A DNA stretch of 64,000 nt, taken from Campylobacter concisus (lineage in GTDB: Bacteria > Campylobacterota > Campylobacteria > Campylobacterales > Campylobacteraceae). The stretch is taken from the NCBI RefSeq assembly GCF_003049705.1, contig NZ_PIRF01000002.1, positions 267,276 through 331,275 of the forward strand, read 5' to 3'. The notes beneath the pieces were generated by a model. That model had not been told where the DNA came from and did not search any database. It saw only the letters and a program-made list of their open reading frames with translations. A program made the position numbers and the translations under genes. This document shows positions 18,624-27,138 of this stretch, piece by piece (the stretch's first letter is position 1; each line of letters starts with the position of its first letter).

Positions 18624-20066
18624 TTAATAAGTTAAATACTTAATCGTATCTTGATAAAGCACTTGATTTTCGCATTGTATCAGTAACAGGTCATTTTCTT
18701 CAAAGATTGTTGAGCCAGTTGGCTTTTGATACTCGTTTTTACGCTTTATTAGGATTATTAAAAACTCAGTTGGAAGCTCTAGCTGAGCCAAATCTTTGCC
18801 AATTAGTTTTGAGCCATAGTGGATGGTATGCTGACGAAGTGTGTAGCTTAAGATCGGAGAGTTTTCTACTGCCTTAACATCCTCTTGCTCACTCTCTTTG
18901 ACCTTAAATTTATCAGCTGCAAAGCCAAGCGACATGCCCTGTATCAAAATAGAAATCAAAACCATAAAAAATATAATGTTAAAAATCATATCTGCATCAC
19001 GTACGCCATCGACATAAACATAGGTAGCTAGCACAACTGGCACAACGCCTCTTAGCCCAACCCAGGAGATAAAAATTTGCTCATTTATCTTAAATTTTGA
19101 AAATGCAAGCGATGCAAAAACACCAAGTGGCCTTGCAAAAAACATAAGCCACAAGGCCAAAACAAGCGCCATTAGTGCTGTTGCTGGAAGCTCGGAAGGA
19201 TTTACCAAAAGACCAAGTGTTAAAAAGACAACTATTTGCATCGTCCAAGCGATACCGTCATGAAAACCGACTAAATTTTTCTTATGAGAAAACTCTTTTT
19301 TATTTATAAAAATTCCAGCTATATAAACAGCCAAATAGCCATTGCCACCAACCTTAAAGCAAAGCGTGTATAAAAGCAATATCCAAGCGATAGAAAAAAC
19401 TGGATAAAGGCCCCAACTTTTTAGGCGAAGTCTATTAAAAATGGCTGGCAAAGCAACACCAAATAAATAGCCCATGGCAATACCTATGCCAAACTGCTTA
19501 ACTAGCGTAATAGCCCACTCAGATACTGTCGGCATGGTATTTAGTGAGATCATTTGAACGATCGTCATAGTTAGAAATATCGCCATTGGATCGTTTGAGC
19601 CAGATTCAAGTTCAAGCAATGGCGCAATGCTATTTTTAAGTGAAATTTTCTTAGCTCTTAGTATGGCAAATACCGCTGCTGCATCTGTTGAAGAGATGAT
19701 AGAACCTAGCAAAAAGGCTTCCGCCCAAGTAAAATCAAGCAGATATTTTGCAACTGGAGCGATGGCTAGCGCGGTTAAGAAAACGCCAAGTGTAGCGAGC
19801 GCTAAACCTCTGCCAAAAATAGGCTTAATCGCTGCAAAATCAGTATCTAGCCCACCAGCATAAAGTATAAATATGAGTGCCAGCATGCCGACATTTTGAG
19901 CGATCACTTGATCATCAAAATTTACACCGAGCAGCCCATCTGAGCCAGCTAGCATACCAACGCCTAAAAATATTATTAAAGATGGAATTCCAAATTTATC
20001 AGAGATCTTACTTAAAAAAATGCTAGTTATAAGCAAAACCGCAAAAAATAGTAGTAAATTCTCCAA
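18624..20066 (-). CDS. potassium/proton antiporter, CPA1 family (NhaP2/CvrA-like)
   Basis: 480 residues. About 12 membrane helices (residues 1-385) with the CPA signature in LGSIISSTDAAAVFAILR and LLELESGSNDPMAIFLT, where the conserved ND pair binds the ion. A C-terminal RCK_C/TrkA_C-like domain (~400-480, with GKDLAQLELPTEFLIILIKR) follows, as in NhaP2 (CvrA). It likely expels K+ or Na+ in exchange for H+ across the inner membrane. Cation preference is not readable from sequence. A second cation/proton antiporter (KefB-like) lies 5 kb away. Confidence 0.88.
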   Translation of the reverse strand: MENLLLFFAVLLITSIFLSKISDKFGIPSLIIFLGVGMLAGSDGLLGVNFDDQVIAQNVGMLALIFILYAGGLDTDFAAIKPIFGRGLALATLGVFLTALAIAPVAKYLLDFTWAEAFLLGSIISSTDAAAVFAILRAKKISLKNSIAPLLELESGSNDPMAIFLTMTIVQMISLNTMPTVSEWAITLVKQFGIGIAMGYLFGVALPAIFNRLRLKSWGLYPVFSIAWILLLYTLCFKVGGNGYLAVYIAGIFINKKEFSHKKNLVGFHDGIAWTMQIVVFLTLGLLVNPSELPATALMALVLALWLMFFARPLGVFASLAFSKFKINEQIFISWVGLRGVVPVVLATYVYVDGVRDADMIFNIIFFMVLISILIQGMSLGFAADKFKVKESEQEDVKAVENSPILSYTLRQHTIHYGSKLIGKDLAQLELPTEFLIILIKRKNEYQKPTGSTIFEENDLLLIQCENQVLYQDTIKYLTY

Positions 20067-20086
20067 ACAAACTCCACAAAATTATA

Positions 20087-20524
20087 TTAAATCATGCTTT
20101 CAAAAGCTTCAAATTTTTCTTGATTTGAAAGCATTTCAAGCAATACGCCATAATTGTCTTTTATCTCATCTTGAAGCTTAGTAGTAAGCTCTTTAGCGTT
20201 TATTCCGTCTTTTGGATAGCTTACTATCAAATCAATTGGCTCAGCGTTTAAAAACTCTTGAATACCTGATAATAGTTCGCTAGCTCCTCTTTCATTTGTT
20301 CCATGAAGCACGACTACATAATGCTCATTCTCTCTTACAACAACGTCAGTTTGTCTTAAAAATTTTTCAAAGAGTTCACTATACTCTTTGGTACTTGGCA
20401 AAGAAAAATATATTAAAGATAAATTTTTTGCATAATCTTTTACATTTTTATAACGATTTATAAAAGCTATTTCAATATCTATTATTGATAAGATATCATC
20501 TGGTGAGAAAATTTTTGCTGCCAT
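20087..20524 (-). CDS. degenerate GGDEF-like small protein beside cprS
   Basis: 145 residues, soluble and acidic. No certain family. The block LRQTDVVVRENEHYVVVLHG resembles the strand-turn-strand of GGDEF domains (lR.tD.vaR.GGDEF.vlL.g), but the GGDEF turn is RENEHY, so it could not make cyclic di-GMP. It lies 31 bp after the stop of the cprS-like kinase gene, so it could be the third gene of the two-component operon. The fold assignment is inference from pattern. Confidence 0.5.
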   Translation of the reverse strand: MAAKIFSPDDILSIIDIEIAFINRYKNVKDYAKNLSLIYFSLPSTKEYSELFEKFLRQTDVVVRENEHYVVVLHGTNERGASELLSGIQEFLNAEPIDLIVSYPKDGINAKELTTKLQDEIKDNYGVLLEMLSNQEKFEAFESMI

Positions 20525-20555
20525 TTTTAGCCCTTTTTTGTTTATTATGTTTTAT

Positions 20556-21800
20556 TTAAGTCACTATTATATCTTGTAAATTTTCAAAAACAAAGACATT
20601 CATTCCATTTTTATATTCATATCTAAATTTGAGTCCATGAGCATCAAGTATATTGCTAACTATATATAAACCTAGTCCAAAACTTTTTTGCGCATCCTCT
20701 CCTTTGATGAATGGTTGGATATAAAAATCAAGATCATTTTTTAGCTTCTCGCCTTGAGTTATAAATTTCATATGATCCTTGCTAACAACGATATTTACAT
20801 GCTTATCAGTTGAATATTTTATGCCATTGTCTATCATATTTTTTATAGCGACTGAAAATAGCTTGAAATCAACAAGCACCCTAACCTCATCAAGCTCACT
20901 GATACCAACACACTCTTTTTCTACCATGGCTATATCGATAGCCTCATCGATGAGATCCCTCATAAAACATGGCGTTTTATTGCTAAGTCCTATTTTTGAT
21001 GTTATCTGCTCTATCGCTGCAAGTTCGTTTATTAAATTTTCAAGCTTGTGAAAGACAGAGATTAGCCTTTCTTGATTTTTACTTTTTTCTATCATTTGAG
21101 CTGCTATTAGGCCTTTTGTGATAGGAGTTTTTAGCTCGTGCATGATATTTCTTAAGAAAAGATGCCTTGAGTCATTAAGCGCCTTGATCTGACAAACTGC
21201 CTCATAAAATGCCTCTGAAACTTCAGAAATTTCATCCTTGCCGTTGCCAACATTTTGTACGCCGTCAAGCTCACCATTTGCAAATTTTACGATCTGACGC
21301 TTTAGCTTTCTAAGTGGTTTTATCTTATATATGACAAAAATGTAAGCACCTAGCAAAATGACCGCAACCACCAGAAAAACAGCCTTTATCACCTCGTATC
21401 TATAAGGCTGAAATTCTTTATCCATTAAAAGCTTTAGCTCGTCTAAATGCTCAATCCTTAAGTAGTGATGCTTGTCATAAAGCAAGATCGCACTTGAGCC
21501 TAGATCGCTTGAAATTTCTTCTAAAACGGTCGCTTGTTTTAAAATTTCATCTTTTTTCTTCTCATCTTTGATCTCTGGCATATCGATATTTGAAAGCTGG
21601 CGGTCGTACTGAACTTTATTTATGATACCACCCATATAAAACAAATTTGTCCTAGCAACGTTTGAGTATTTGTTATTTAGCTCTCTTGTATAGTTTTGCT
21701 TATCAAAGCCCATGAGCCATAAAAAAGCTAGAAATATCGAAACGAGCGCAAGAGCAAAGATAAAAGTTATGGTTATAAAAATAGACGATCTTGGCATCAA
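20556..21800 (-). CDS. cprS: sensor histidine kinase, CprS-type
   Basis: 414 residues. Two membrane helices (residues ~8-30 and ~140-160) bracket a periplasmic sensor region, followed by a HAMP-like linker. The H-box FLRNIMHELKTPITKGLI puts the phosphorylated His at 221. N-box IKNMIDNGIKYS and the ATP-lid region FGLGLYIVSNIL follow. Position upstream of htrA and next to the regulator matches C. jejuni Cj1226c (CprS), linked to biofilm and envelope control; H. pylori ArsS is a relative. The start overlaps the regulator stop by 4 bp. Confidence 0.85.
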   Translation of the reverse strand: MMPRSSIFITITFIFALALVSIFLAFLWLMGFDKQNYTRELNNKYSNVARTNLFYMGGIINKVQYDRQLSNIDMPEIKDEKKKDEILKQATVLEEISSDLGSSAILLYDKHHYLRIEHLDELKLLMDKEFQPYRYEVIKAVFLVVAVILLGAYIFVIYKIKPLRKLKRQIVKFANGELDGVQNVGNGKDEISEVSEAFYEAVCQIKALNDSRHLFLRNIMHELKTPITKGLIAAQMIEKSKNQERLISVFHKLENLINELAAIEQITSKIGLSNKTPCFMRDLIDEAIDIAMVEKECVGISELDEVRVLVDFKLFSVAIKNMIDNGIKYSTDKHVNIVVSKDHMKFITQGEKLKNDLDFYIQPFIKGEDAQKSFGLGLYIVSNILDAHGLKFRYEYKNGMNVFVFENLQDIIVT

Positions 21801-22474
21801 AGAACCAATTTATAGCCGATACCGCGGATCGCGTGGATGTATTTTGGCTCTTTTGGATTTTCATTTAATTTTTGGCGAATCCTGCCGATAATGACGTCGA
21901 TACTTTTGTTTGAGCTATCTTCGTTTATGCTCTCACAATTGTAGATGAGCTCCTCTCTAGTAACCGCTCCACCTTCTTTTAAAAGTAGGTATTTTAAGAT
22001 GTCGTATTCTGCGGCAGTTAAATTTAGCACGTTTCCTTTAAATAAAATTTCATGTTCAAACTCTTTTAAAACCAAGTCTTTATTTAAATTTCTCGCCTCA
22101 TTTGCAGGAGTGATACTCTGCCTTCTTAAATGACTTTTGATACGAGCTAAAAGCTCTTGTGGGTCATATGGCTTTGGCAAATAATCATCCGCTCCATTAT
22201 CAAGAGCATTTACCTTATCCGTTATATCATGTCTTGCACTTGATATGATTATAGGTATATTGTGATTTTTCCTGATCTCTTTACAAACTTCTAATCCATC
22301 CATACCAGGCAATGTAAGATCTAGTATCACTAGGTCAAATTTACTTGTATTTAGCGTAGAAAGTCCGATATATGGCTCTTCAGCAGTCACTACTTCAATA
22401 TCATAGTTTTCTAGATATTCAGTTAAAATTTCAGCAAGCTCCATATCATCTTCTATCATTAAAATTCTAGTCAT
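21797..22474 (-). CDS. cprR: OmpR-family response regulator, CprR-type
   Basis: 225 residues. Receiver domain (1-~120) with the acidic pair ED near the N-terminus (IEDDME), phospho-Asp in LVILDLTLPGMDG, and Lys in YLPKPYDP. The C-terminal winged helix (~135-225) has the ILKYLLLKEGGAVTREELI and DVIIGRIRQKL patterns of OmpR. In C. jejuni the homologue (Cj1227c, CprR) is essential and affects htrA and envelope genes. Here it lies between htrA and cprS on the same strand. Confidence 0.9.
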   Translation of the reverse strand: MTRILMIEDDMELAEILTEYLENYDIEVVTAEEPYIGLSTLNTSKFDLVILDLTLPGMDGLEVCKEIRKNHNIPIIISSARHDITDKVNALDNGADDYLPKPYDPQELLARIKSHLRRQSITPANEARNLNKDLVLKEFEHEILFKGNVLNLTAAEYDILKYLLLKEGGAVTREELIYNCESINEDSSNKSIDVIIGRIRQKLNENPKEPKYIHAIRGIGYKLVL

Positions 22475-22542
22475 GATCTTTCCTGTTGTAAATTTATTTT
22501 TAAGGATTATAGCAGATTAAGATTTTAAAAATTTAAAAGGGT

Positions 22543-22566
22543 TAAGAGCTGAAATTTCAGCTCTTA
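22543..22566 (-). terminator. terminator after htrA
   Basis: 24-bp perfect palindrome with arms TAAGAGCTGAAA / TTTCAGCTCTTA, 5 bp after the htrA stop, then CCCTTTTAAATTTTT on the minus strand. It separates htrA from cprR, so the two-component genes need their own promoter or read-through. Confidence 0.65.
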
Positions 22567-22571
22567 GATGA

Positions 22572-23975
22572 TTATTTTATAACAAGGCCTTGTATGATAC
22601 CGCCGCGATTTATCCACACTAGTGTCTTTTTGCCTTTTGTATTTTTGATTGTATTTGCAAATGTTTGAAGATCTTTTATGCTCTCTTCGCCAACTTGAAC
22701 GATCACGTCGCCTCTTTCAAAGCCAAAGTCTTCAGCTTTTGAGCCTGATTTCACATCAGTTACTAGCACGCCTTGAGTATCTGGGCTAATTTTGTATTTA
22801 TATCTTATCTCATCGCTTAGATTACTAACGCTAAGTCCTTCGATGATAATGCTTTTTGCTATGTCTTTTGAATTGTGATCAGCGTTTGCAAGCTTGATTT
22901 TTGCATTCATTATTTTATTTGATCGCTCGTAAGTTATATCAACGCTGCTATTTGGAGTTAGTGAACCGATGAAATTTTTAAGATCATTTGCATTTTTGAT
23001 AGCTTTATCATTAGCCGATATAACCAAATCGCCTCTTTTTAGTCCAGCTTCATCTGCTGGCATGCCTTGCTCTACGCCACTTATTAAAGCACCTTCTTTA
23101 TTTGTGTAAAGCTCTTTTTGCTCATCAGTTAAATTTGCAATCGTAACGCCGATAAAGCCACGCTCGATCTTGCCGTCAGTTATCAGCTTTTTAGCGATAT
23201 CTTTTACCATATTAGATGGGATCGCAAAGCCAATACCGTTGTTGCCGCCACTTTTTGAAAGTATGGCTGAGTTTATTCCGACTAAATATCCTCTGCTATC
23301 AACCAAAGCTCCACCTGAATTTCCTGGGTTTATCGAAGCATCTGTTTGGATGAAATTTTCATATTGATTAAGGCCGATATTATCTTTATTTAGACCTGAA
23401 ATGATACCTTGAGTGATACTTTCACCAACGCCAAATGGATTACCTATCGCAAATACAACATCTGCATCAAGCAGCTTTGATGAGTCCGCAAAAGTGATCG
23501 TATTTAGTCCGTTTGCTTCTATCTTTACGACGGCTAGATCGGTTTTTGGATCACTTCCTATTAGCTTTGCTTTATACTCTTTGCCGCCATTTGCAAGAGT
23601 TACGACTATTTGATCACTATCTTCTATAACGTGATTATTTGTAACGATATATCCATCATTTGAGATGATAACGCCAGAACCAAGCGAAGTAGTTTTTTCT
23701 TTTTCTTTTGGTTTTGCAAAGTTAAATCCAAAAAATTCATTGAAGAAAGGGTCATTAAACATCTGCTCAATACCAGCGTTATTTACCGTTTTTGTAGTTG
23801 AGATATTTACAACTGAAAGCTTTGCCTGAGCGATCGAGTCATAATAAGAAAGTACGCTATTTTTATCGCTAAGTGGCGAGACTCTCGTGATATTAGAGTT
23901 AGCTTCATTAAATTTAATATCAGCCCCTACTAAAAAAGAAGCTGCTACTAATGAAATTAGCACAATCTTTTTCAT
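22572..23975 (-). CDS. htrA: periplasmic serine protease/chaperone HtrA (DegP-like)
   Basis: 467 residues with a signal peptide (MKKIVLISLVAASFLVGA). Catalytic triad: His115 (TNNHVIED), Asp146 (PKTDLAVVKI), Ser220 (NPGNSGGALVD). Two PDZ domains follow (~270-360 and ~375-460). HtrA degrades and refolds misfolded envelope proteins; in C. jejuni it is also secreted and cleaves E-cadherin. Ribosome site AAAGG precedes the ATG. It is divergent from the heat-shock genes cbpA-hspR and adjacent to cprR, so its spacer may take both signals. Confidence 0.96.
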   Translation of the reverse strand: MKKIVLISLVAASFLVGADIKFNEANSNITRVSPLSDKNSVLSYYDSIAQAKLSVVNISTTKTVNNAGIEQMFNDPFFNEFFGFNFAKPKEKEKTTSLGSGVIISNDGYIVTNNHVIEDSDQIVVTLANGGKEYKAKLIGSDPKTDLAVVKIEANGLNTITFADSSKLLDADVVFAIGNPFGVGESITQGIISGLNKDNIGLNQYENFIQTDASINPGNSGGALVDSRGYLVGINSAILSKSGGNNGIGFAIPSNMVKDIAKKLITDGKIERGFIGVTIANLTDEQKELYTNKEGALISGVEQGMPADEAGLKRGDLVISANDKAIKNANDLKNFIGSLTPNSSVDITYERSNKIMNAKIKLANADHNSKDIAKSIIIEGLSVSNLSDEIRYKYKISPDTQGVLVTDVKSGSKAEDFGFERGDVIVQVGEESIKDLQTFANTIKNTKGKKTLVWINRGGIIQGLVIK

Positions 23976-24005
23976 TTTTTTCCTTTAAACTAAAAATTTT
24001 TGCAA

Positions 24006-24011
24006 ATTATA
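24006..24011 (-). promoter_or_regulatory. candidate htrA -10 element
   Basis: TATAAT on the minus strand, about 30 bp before the htrA ATG, with upstream T-runs typical of Campylobacter promoters. It lies 57 bp from the HAIR-like operator of the divergent cbpA gene. Confidence 0.5.
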
Positions 24012-24067
24012 AATATAGTGAAAAAATAAAATCTTAACACTTTTTCTTGTTATTAAACAAAAATAAA

Positions 24068-24088
24068 CTTGACTTGCATAGACTAAAG
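24068..24088 (+). promoter_or_regulatory. HAIR-like HspR operator upstream of cbpA-hspR
   Basis: CTTGACT, a 7-nt spacer, then ACTAAAG. The HspR consensus (HAIR) is CTTGAGT-N7-ACTCAAG, so each half-site has one mismatch and the spacing is exact. It ends 8 bp before the -10 box of cbpA, covering the place RNA polymerase needs, and the hspR gene is the second gene of the operon it would control. Autoregulation by HspR is known in Campylobacter and Helicobacter. Confidence 0.75.
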
Positions 24089-24093
24089 CTTTG

Positions 24094-24102
24094 TGATATA
24101 AT
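24094..24102 (+). promoter_or_regulatory. cbpA extended -10 promoter element
   Basis: TGATATAAT, a perfect extended -10 (TGN-TATAAT). A start point about 7 nt downstream gives a ~22-nt leader with the ribosome site AAGGAG at 24120-24125 before the cbpA ATG. Confidence 0.75.
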
Positions 24103-24130
24103 CCGTATCAAAAAAATATAAGGAGAATAT

Positions 24131-25027
24131 ATGAGTGAAAGCTTATATGAGACTTTAGGGGTTTCAAAGGGTGCCTCAAGCGACGAGATAAAAAAAGCTT
24201 ATAGAAAACTTGCTAGAAAATATCACCCAGATATCAACAAAGACCCTGGAGCAGAAGATAAATTTAAAGAGATAAATGCTGCTTATGAAATTTTAAGTGA
24301 CGATAAAAAACGAGCTCAATACGACCAGTATGGCGATACTATGTTTGGCGGTCAAAATTTCCACGACTTTGCTAGTAGCTCAGCCGATATGGGCGATCTA
24401 AATGAAATTTTAAAGAATATCTTCTCAGGTGGCTTTGGCGGTGGTGGAGCTAAATTTAGTAGCGGATTTGGTAGTAATTTTGGAGGCTTTGACGGATTTA
24501 GTAGTGGTGGATTTGGCTTTGGCGGAGCTGATCTAGACGTAAATGCAAAAATTTCCATACCATTTGACGTAGCTGTAACTGGTGGCGAACATAAGATAAA
24601 TTTTAATGGCGAAAGCATTAAGATAAAAATTCCAAGTGGCATAGAAGGCGGCGAGAAGCTTCGTGTAAAAGGCAAAGGTAAAAGCGCTGGTGGTCAAAAA
24701 GGCGACCTCATACTTGCTATTAGTGTTGAGCCAAGCGACGAATATGAAAGAGTCGGAGACGATCTTTATAAAGATATAGAAATTCCACTAAAAACTATGC
24801 TTTTTGGCGGAAAAGTCGATGTGCATACTTACAAAAAAGATGTCACGATTAAGATCGCTGAGAACTCAAAAACAGGCACAAAGATCCGCCTAAAAGGATA
24901 TGGCGTGCAAAACAGAAAGAGCGGAATTTATGGCGATCTTTACTTAAAAGCTAGAGTAAAACTTCCAAATATCAGTGAGCTTGATGAAGGCTTAGTAAAA
25001 GAGTTAAAAGAGAAATTACCGGAGTAA
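24131..25027 (+). CDS. cbpA: DnaJ-type co-chaperone CbpA
   Basis: 298 residues. J domain (residues 1-~70) with the HPD triad in [21 protein letters not shown] Gly/Phe-rich linker (~85-140) follows, then two C-terminal beta domains. There is no CxxCxGxG zinc finger, which distinguishes it from DnaJ. It stimulates DnaK's ATPase. It is followed after 4 bp by hspR and then kefB-like, as in C. jejuni (Cj1229-1231). Confidence 0.93.
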   Translation: MSESLYETLGVSKGASSDEIKKAYRKLARKYHPDINKDPGAEDKFKEINAAYEILSDDKKRAQYDQYGDTMFGGQNFHDFASSSADMGDLNEILKNIFSGGFGGGGAKFSSGFGSNFGGFDGFSSGGFGFGGADLDVNAKISIPFDVAVTGGEHKINFNGESIKIKIPSGIEGGEKLRVKGKGKSAGGQKGDLILAISVEPSDEYERVGDDLYKDIEIPLKTMLFGGKVDVHTYKKDVTIKIAENSKTGTKIRLKGYGVQNRKSGIYGDLYLKARVKLPNISELDEGLVKELKEKLPE

Positions 25028-25031
25028 AAAA

Positions 25032-25406
25032 ATGCAAAATTATGAAGAACCACTTTTTTTAATAAGCGTTGTTGCAAAGGTTTTAAGCATACATCCACAA
25101 ACTTTAAGACAGTATGAAAGAGAGGGACTTATCGAACCATCAAGAACAGATGGCAAGATGAGGCTCTACTCACAAAAAGACGTTGATCGCGTAAAAACTA
25201 TACTAAATTTAACCCGCGAACTAGGTGTAAATTTAGCCGGCGTTGATGTGATACTTCAGTTGAAAGAAAAAATTGACGATTTAGAATCAACTATTGATGA
25301 GCTAAATAAAAAATTGCACGAAGTTACCAGCCAAACTAGCACAAAAAGATCGCTCGTAAAGAGAAAAAATAGCTTTGATCTTGTATTTTACGAAGGTAAA
25401 AGATAA
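25032..25406 (+). CDS. hspR: heat-shock repressor HspR (MerR family)
   Basis: 124 residues. N-terminal MerR winged helix: LISVVAKVLSIHPQTLRQYE then REGLIEPSRTDGKMRLYSQ, the HspR form with HPQTLRQYEREGLI. A coiled coil (~80-105) and a basic tail (KRSLVKRKNSF) follow. HspR represses chaperone operons by binding HAIR sites, and a near-consensus site lies upstream of this operon. HspR activity often requires DnaK as co-repressor in other bacteria; that is not visible here. Confidence 0.93.
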   Translation: MQNYEEPLFLISVVAKVLSIHPQTLRQYEREGLIEPSRTDGKMRLYSQKDVDRVKTILNLTRELGVNLAGVDVILQLKEKIDDLESTIDELNKKLHEVTSQTSTKRSLVKRKNSFDLVFYEGKR

Positions 25407-25409
25407 TTT

Positions 25410-27035
25410 ATGGAACAAATTTTAGAAGGTTTCTTGCTTGTTGCAGCGATCTCAGTCGCATTAAATGTCATTTTTAAAAAATTTCAGATCCCAACCATCA
25501 TCGGCTACATCGTAACTGGTACGCTTATATCAGAATTTTTCAACCTAAAAAGCAATGATGAAATTTCTCATATCGCGGAATTTGGTATCGCATTTTTGAT
25601 GTTTACCATTGGGCTTGAGTTTAGCTTTAAACACTTAATGGGCATGAAAAAAGAGGTCTTTTTAAATGGCGGCTTACAGGTTTGTTTAAGTGGCTTTATA
25701 ATGGGGGTGATGCTTTATTATGCCCTTCACTTAAAAGACGAAACGGCACTTATTGCAGGTCTTGCGCTTGCACTCTCATCAACTGCGATCGTACTAAAGA
25801 CACTAAACGATAGTGGCGATGTGAGTAAAATTTACGGTAGAAAAGCACTTGGAATTTTACTATTCCAAGATATTGCCGTCATTCCTATTTTGCTTATGAT
25901 AGATATGTTTAGCTCGCAAGATGCTTCAATAAATGAGCTTTTACTAAAGACATTTACAAGTGCGATTATTCTTATCGTTGTGCTATTTTTACTTGGTAAA
26001 TATGTCATCAACTGGATATTTTATAAAGTTATTCAAACAAATTCGCAAGAGGTTTTTATAGCTACGATTTTATTTATGGTCGTTGGCTCCAGTACTTTGG
26101 CTCACTTCTTTGGCTTCTCATACTCTTTGGGTGCATTTTTGGCCGGTATGATGATGGCTGAGACACAGTATAAACACCAAATCGAAGTTGATCTCATACC
26201 TTTTAGAGATCTGCTTCTTGGACTATTTTTTATAACCGTTGGTATGCAGATAAATTTTGCTGTCGTCATCTCAAACATCTGGCTTGTTCTTGGCCTAGTA
26301 TTTAGTGTCATGGTGATAAAAGCAGTTGTCGTTTTTGCTATCTTAAACATCTACTTAAAGCGAAGAGTTGCTGCAAAAACTGCACTTAGTGTTTGTCAAA
26401 TAGGCGAATTTGCACTAGCTGTTTTTGGACTAATGACTACTAGAAATTTACTTGATATACAAACAGCTCAAATTTTTATCGCAGCCTCAGTTGTGTCGAT
26501 GTTTGCTACGCCTTTTATACTTAAAAAACTAGACGCAATAGCAGACCTCATAGAACGTGAGATCGTTGTTGAACCAAATGAAACTCTAAAGCCGCAAAAA
26601 ATCAAAAATCACATCGTGGTTTTTGGCTATGAGAGGCTTGGTCAAGAGGTCGTTTTAAGACTAAAAGAGACAAAGCTTTTATATCTTGTGCTTGATAATG
26701 ATATTAGTCTAGTTGAGCTTGGTAGGAGCCGCGGAGAAAATGTATTTTTAGGTAATGTTCTTCAAAGCCATACACTTGAAAATGCCTGCCTAAGCGATGC
26801 AGCCGCTGTTATTATAACCGTTAACAATGAGCAAAGAGTGGAGCTCATCGCGCAAAAGATAAAAGACTACGGCGTAAATACCCAAACTATAATAAAAATA
26901 AATGGTGAGGGCAATAAAGATATTTTTGGTGAGCTAGGTAAAAATTTTCACCTAATAAATGAAGAGCGTGTCATGGCAAAAACACTCGTGCACGAGGCTC
27001 TTCAATGCAAAATCGATCATGATATAAGAGCATAA
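25410..27035 (+). CDS. kefB: KefB-type cation/proton antiporter with TrkA-N domain
   Basis: 541 residues. CPA2 antiporter domain of ~12 helices (residues 1-385) with ALALSSTAIVLKTLND and FLLGKYVINWIFY patterns. A Rossmann TrkA_N/RCK domain (~400-530) starts HIVVFGYERLGQEVVLRLKE, a nucleotide-binding GxxxxG loop. KefB/C proteins release K+ in exchange for H+ under electrophile stress, controlled by glutathione adducts in enterics. It starts 3 bp after hspR, so the antiporter would be under heat-shock control, as in C. jejuni. Confidence 0.88.
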   Translation: MEQILEGFLLVAAISVALNVIFKKFQIPTIIGYIVTGTLISEFFNLKSNDEISHIAEFGIAFLMFTIGLEFSFKHLMGMKKEVFLNGGLQVCLSGFIMGVMLYYALHLKDETALIAGLALALSSTAIVLKTLNDSGDVSKIYGRKALGILLFQDIAVIPILLMIDMFSSQDASINELLLKTFTSAIILIVVLFLLGKYVINWIFYKVIQTNSQEVFIATILFMVVGSSTLAHFFGFSYSLGAFLAGMMMAETQYKHQIEVDLIPFRDLLLGLFFITVGMQINFAVVISNIWLVLGLVFSVMVIKAVVVFAILNIYLKRRVAAKTALSVCQIGEFALAVFGLMTTRNLLDIQTAQIFIAASVVSMFATPFILKKLDAIADLIEREIVVEPNETLKPQKIKNHIVVFGYERLGQEVVLRLKETKLLYLVLDNDISLVELGRSRGENVFLGNVLQSHTLENACLSDAAAVIITVNNEQRVELIAQKIKDYGVNTQTIIKINGEGNKDIFGELGKNFHLINEERVMAKTLVHEALQCKIDHDIRA

Positions 27036-27138
27036 AAGTATAAATTTATCCTAGAATTTTACAAGTTTATGTTCGGTTTTAAAATAATCTTTTAAAAATA
27101 ACTTTTACAAGCAATGAGCAAGCCTAAGTCTCTAGGCT

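Noticed and set aside
27121..27138. AGCCTA / TAGGCT hairpin as terminator between kefB and the lolC/E-like gene
   Set aside because: Six-bp stem without an adjacent T-run in either direction; not convincing.
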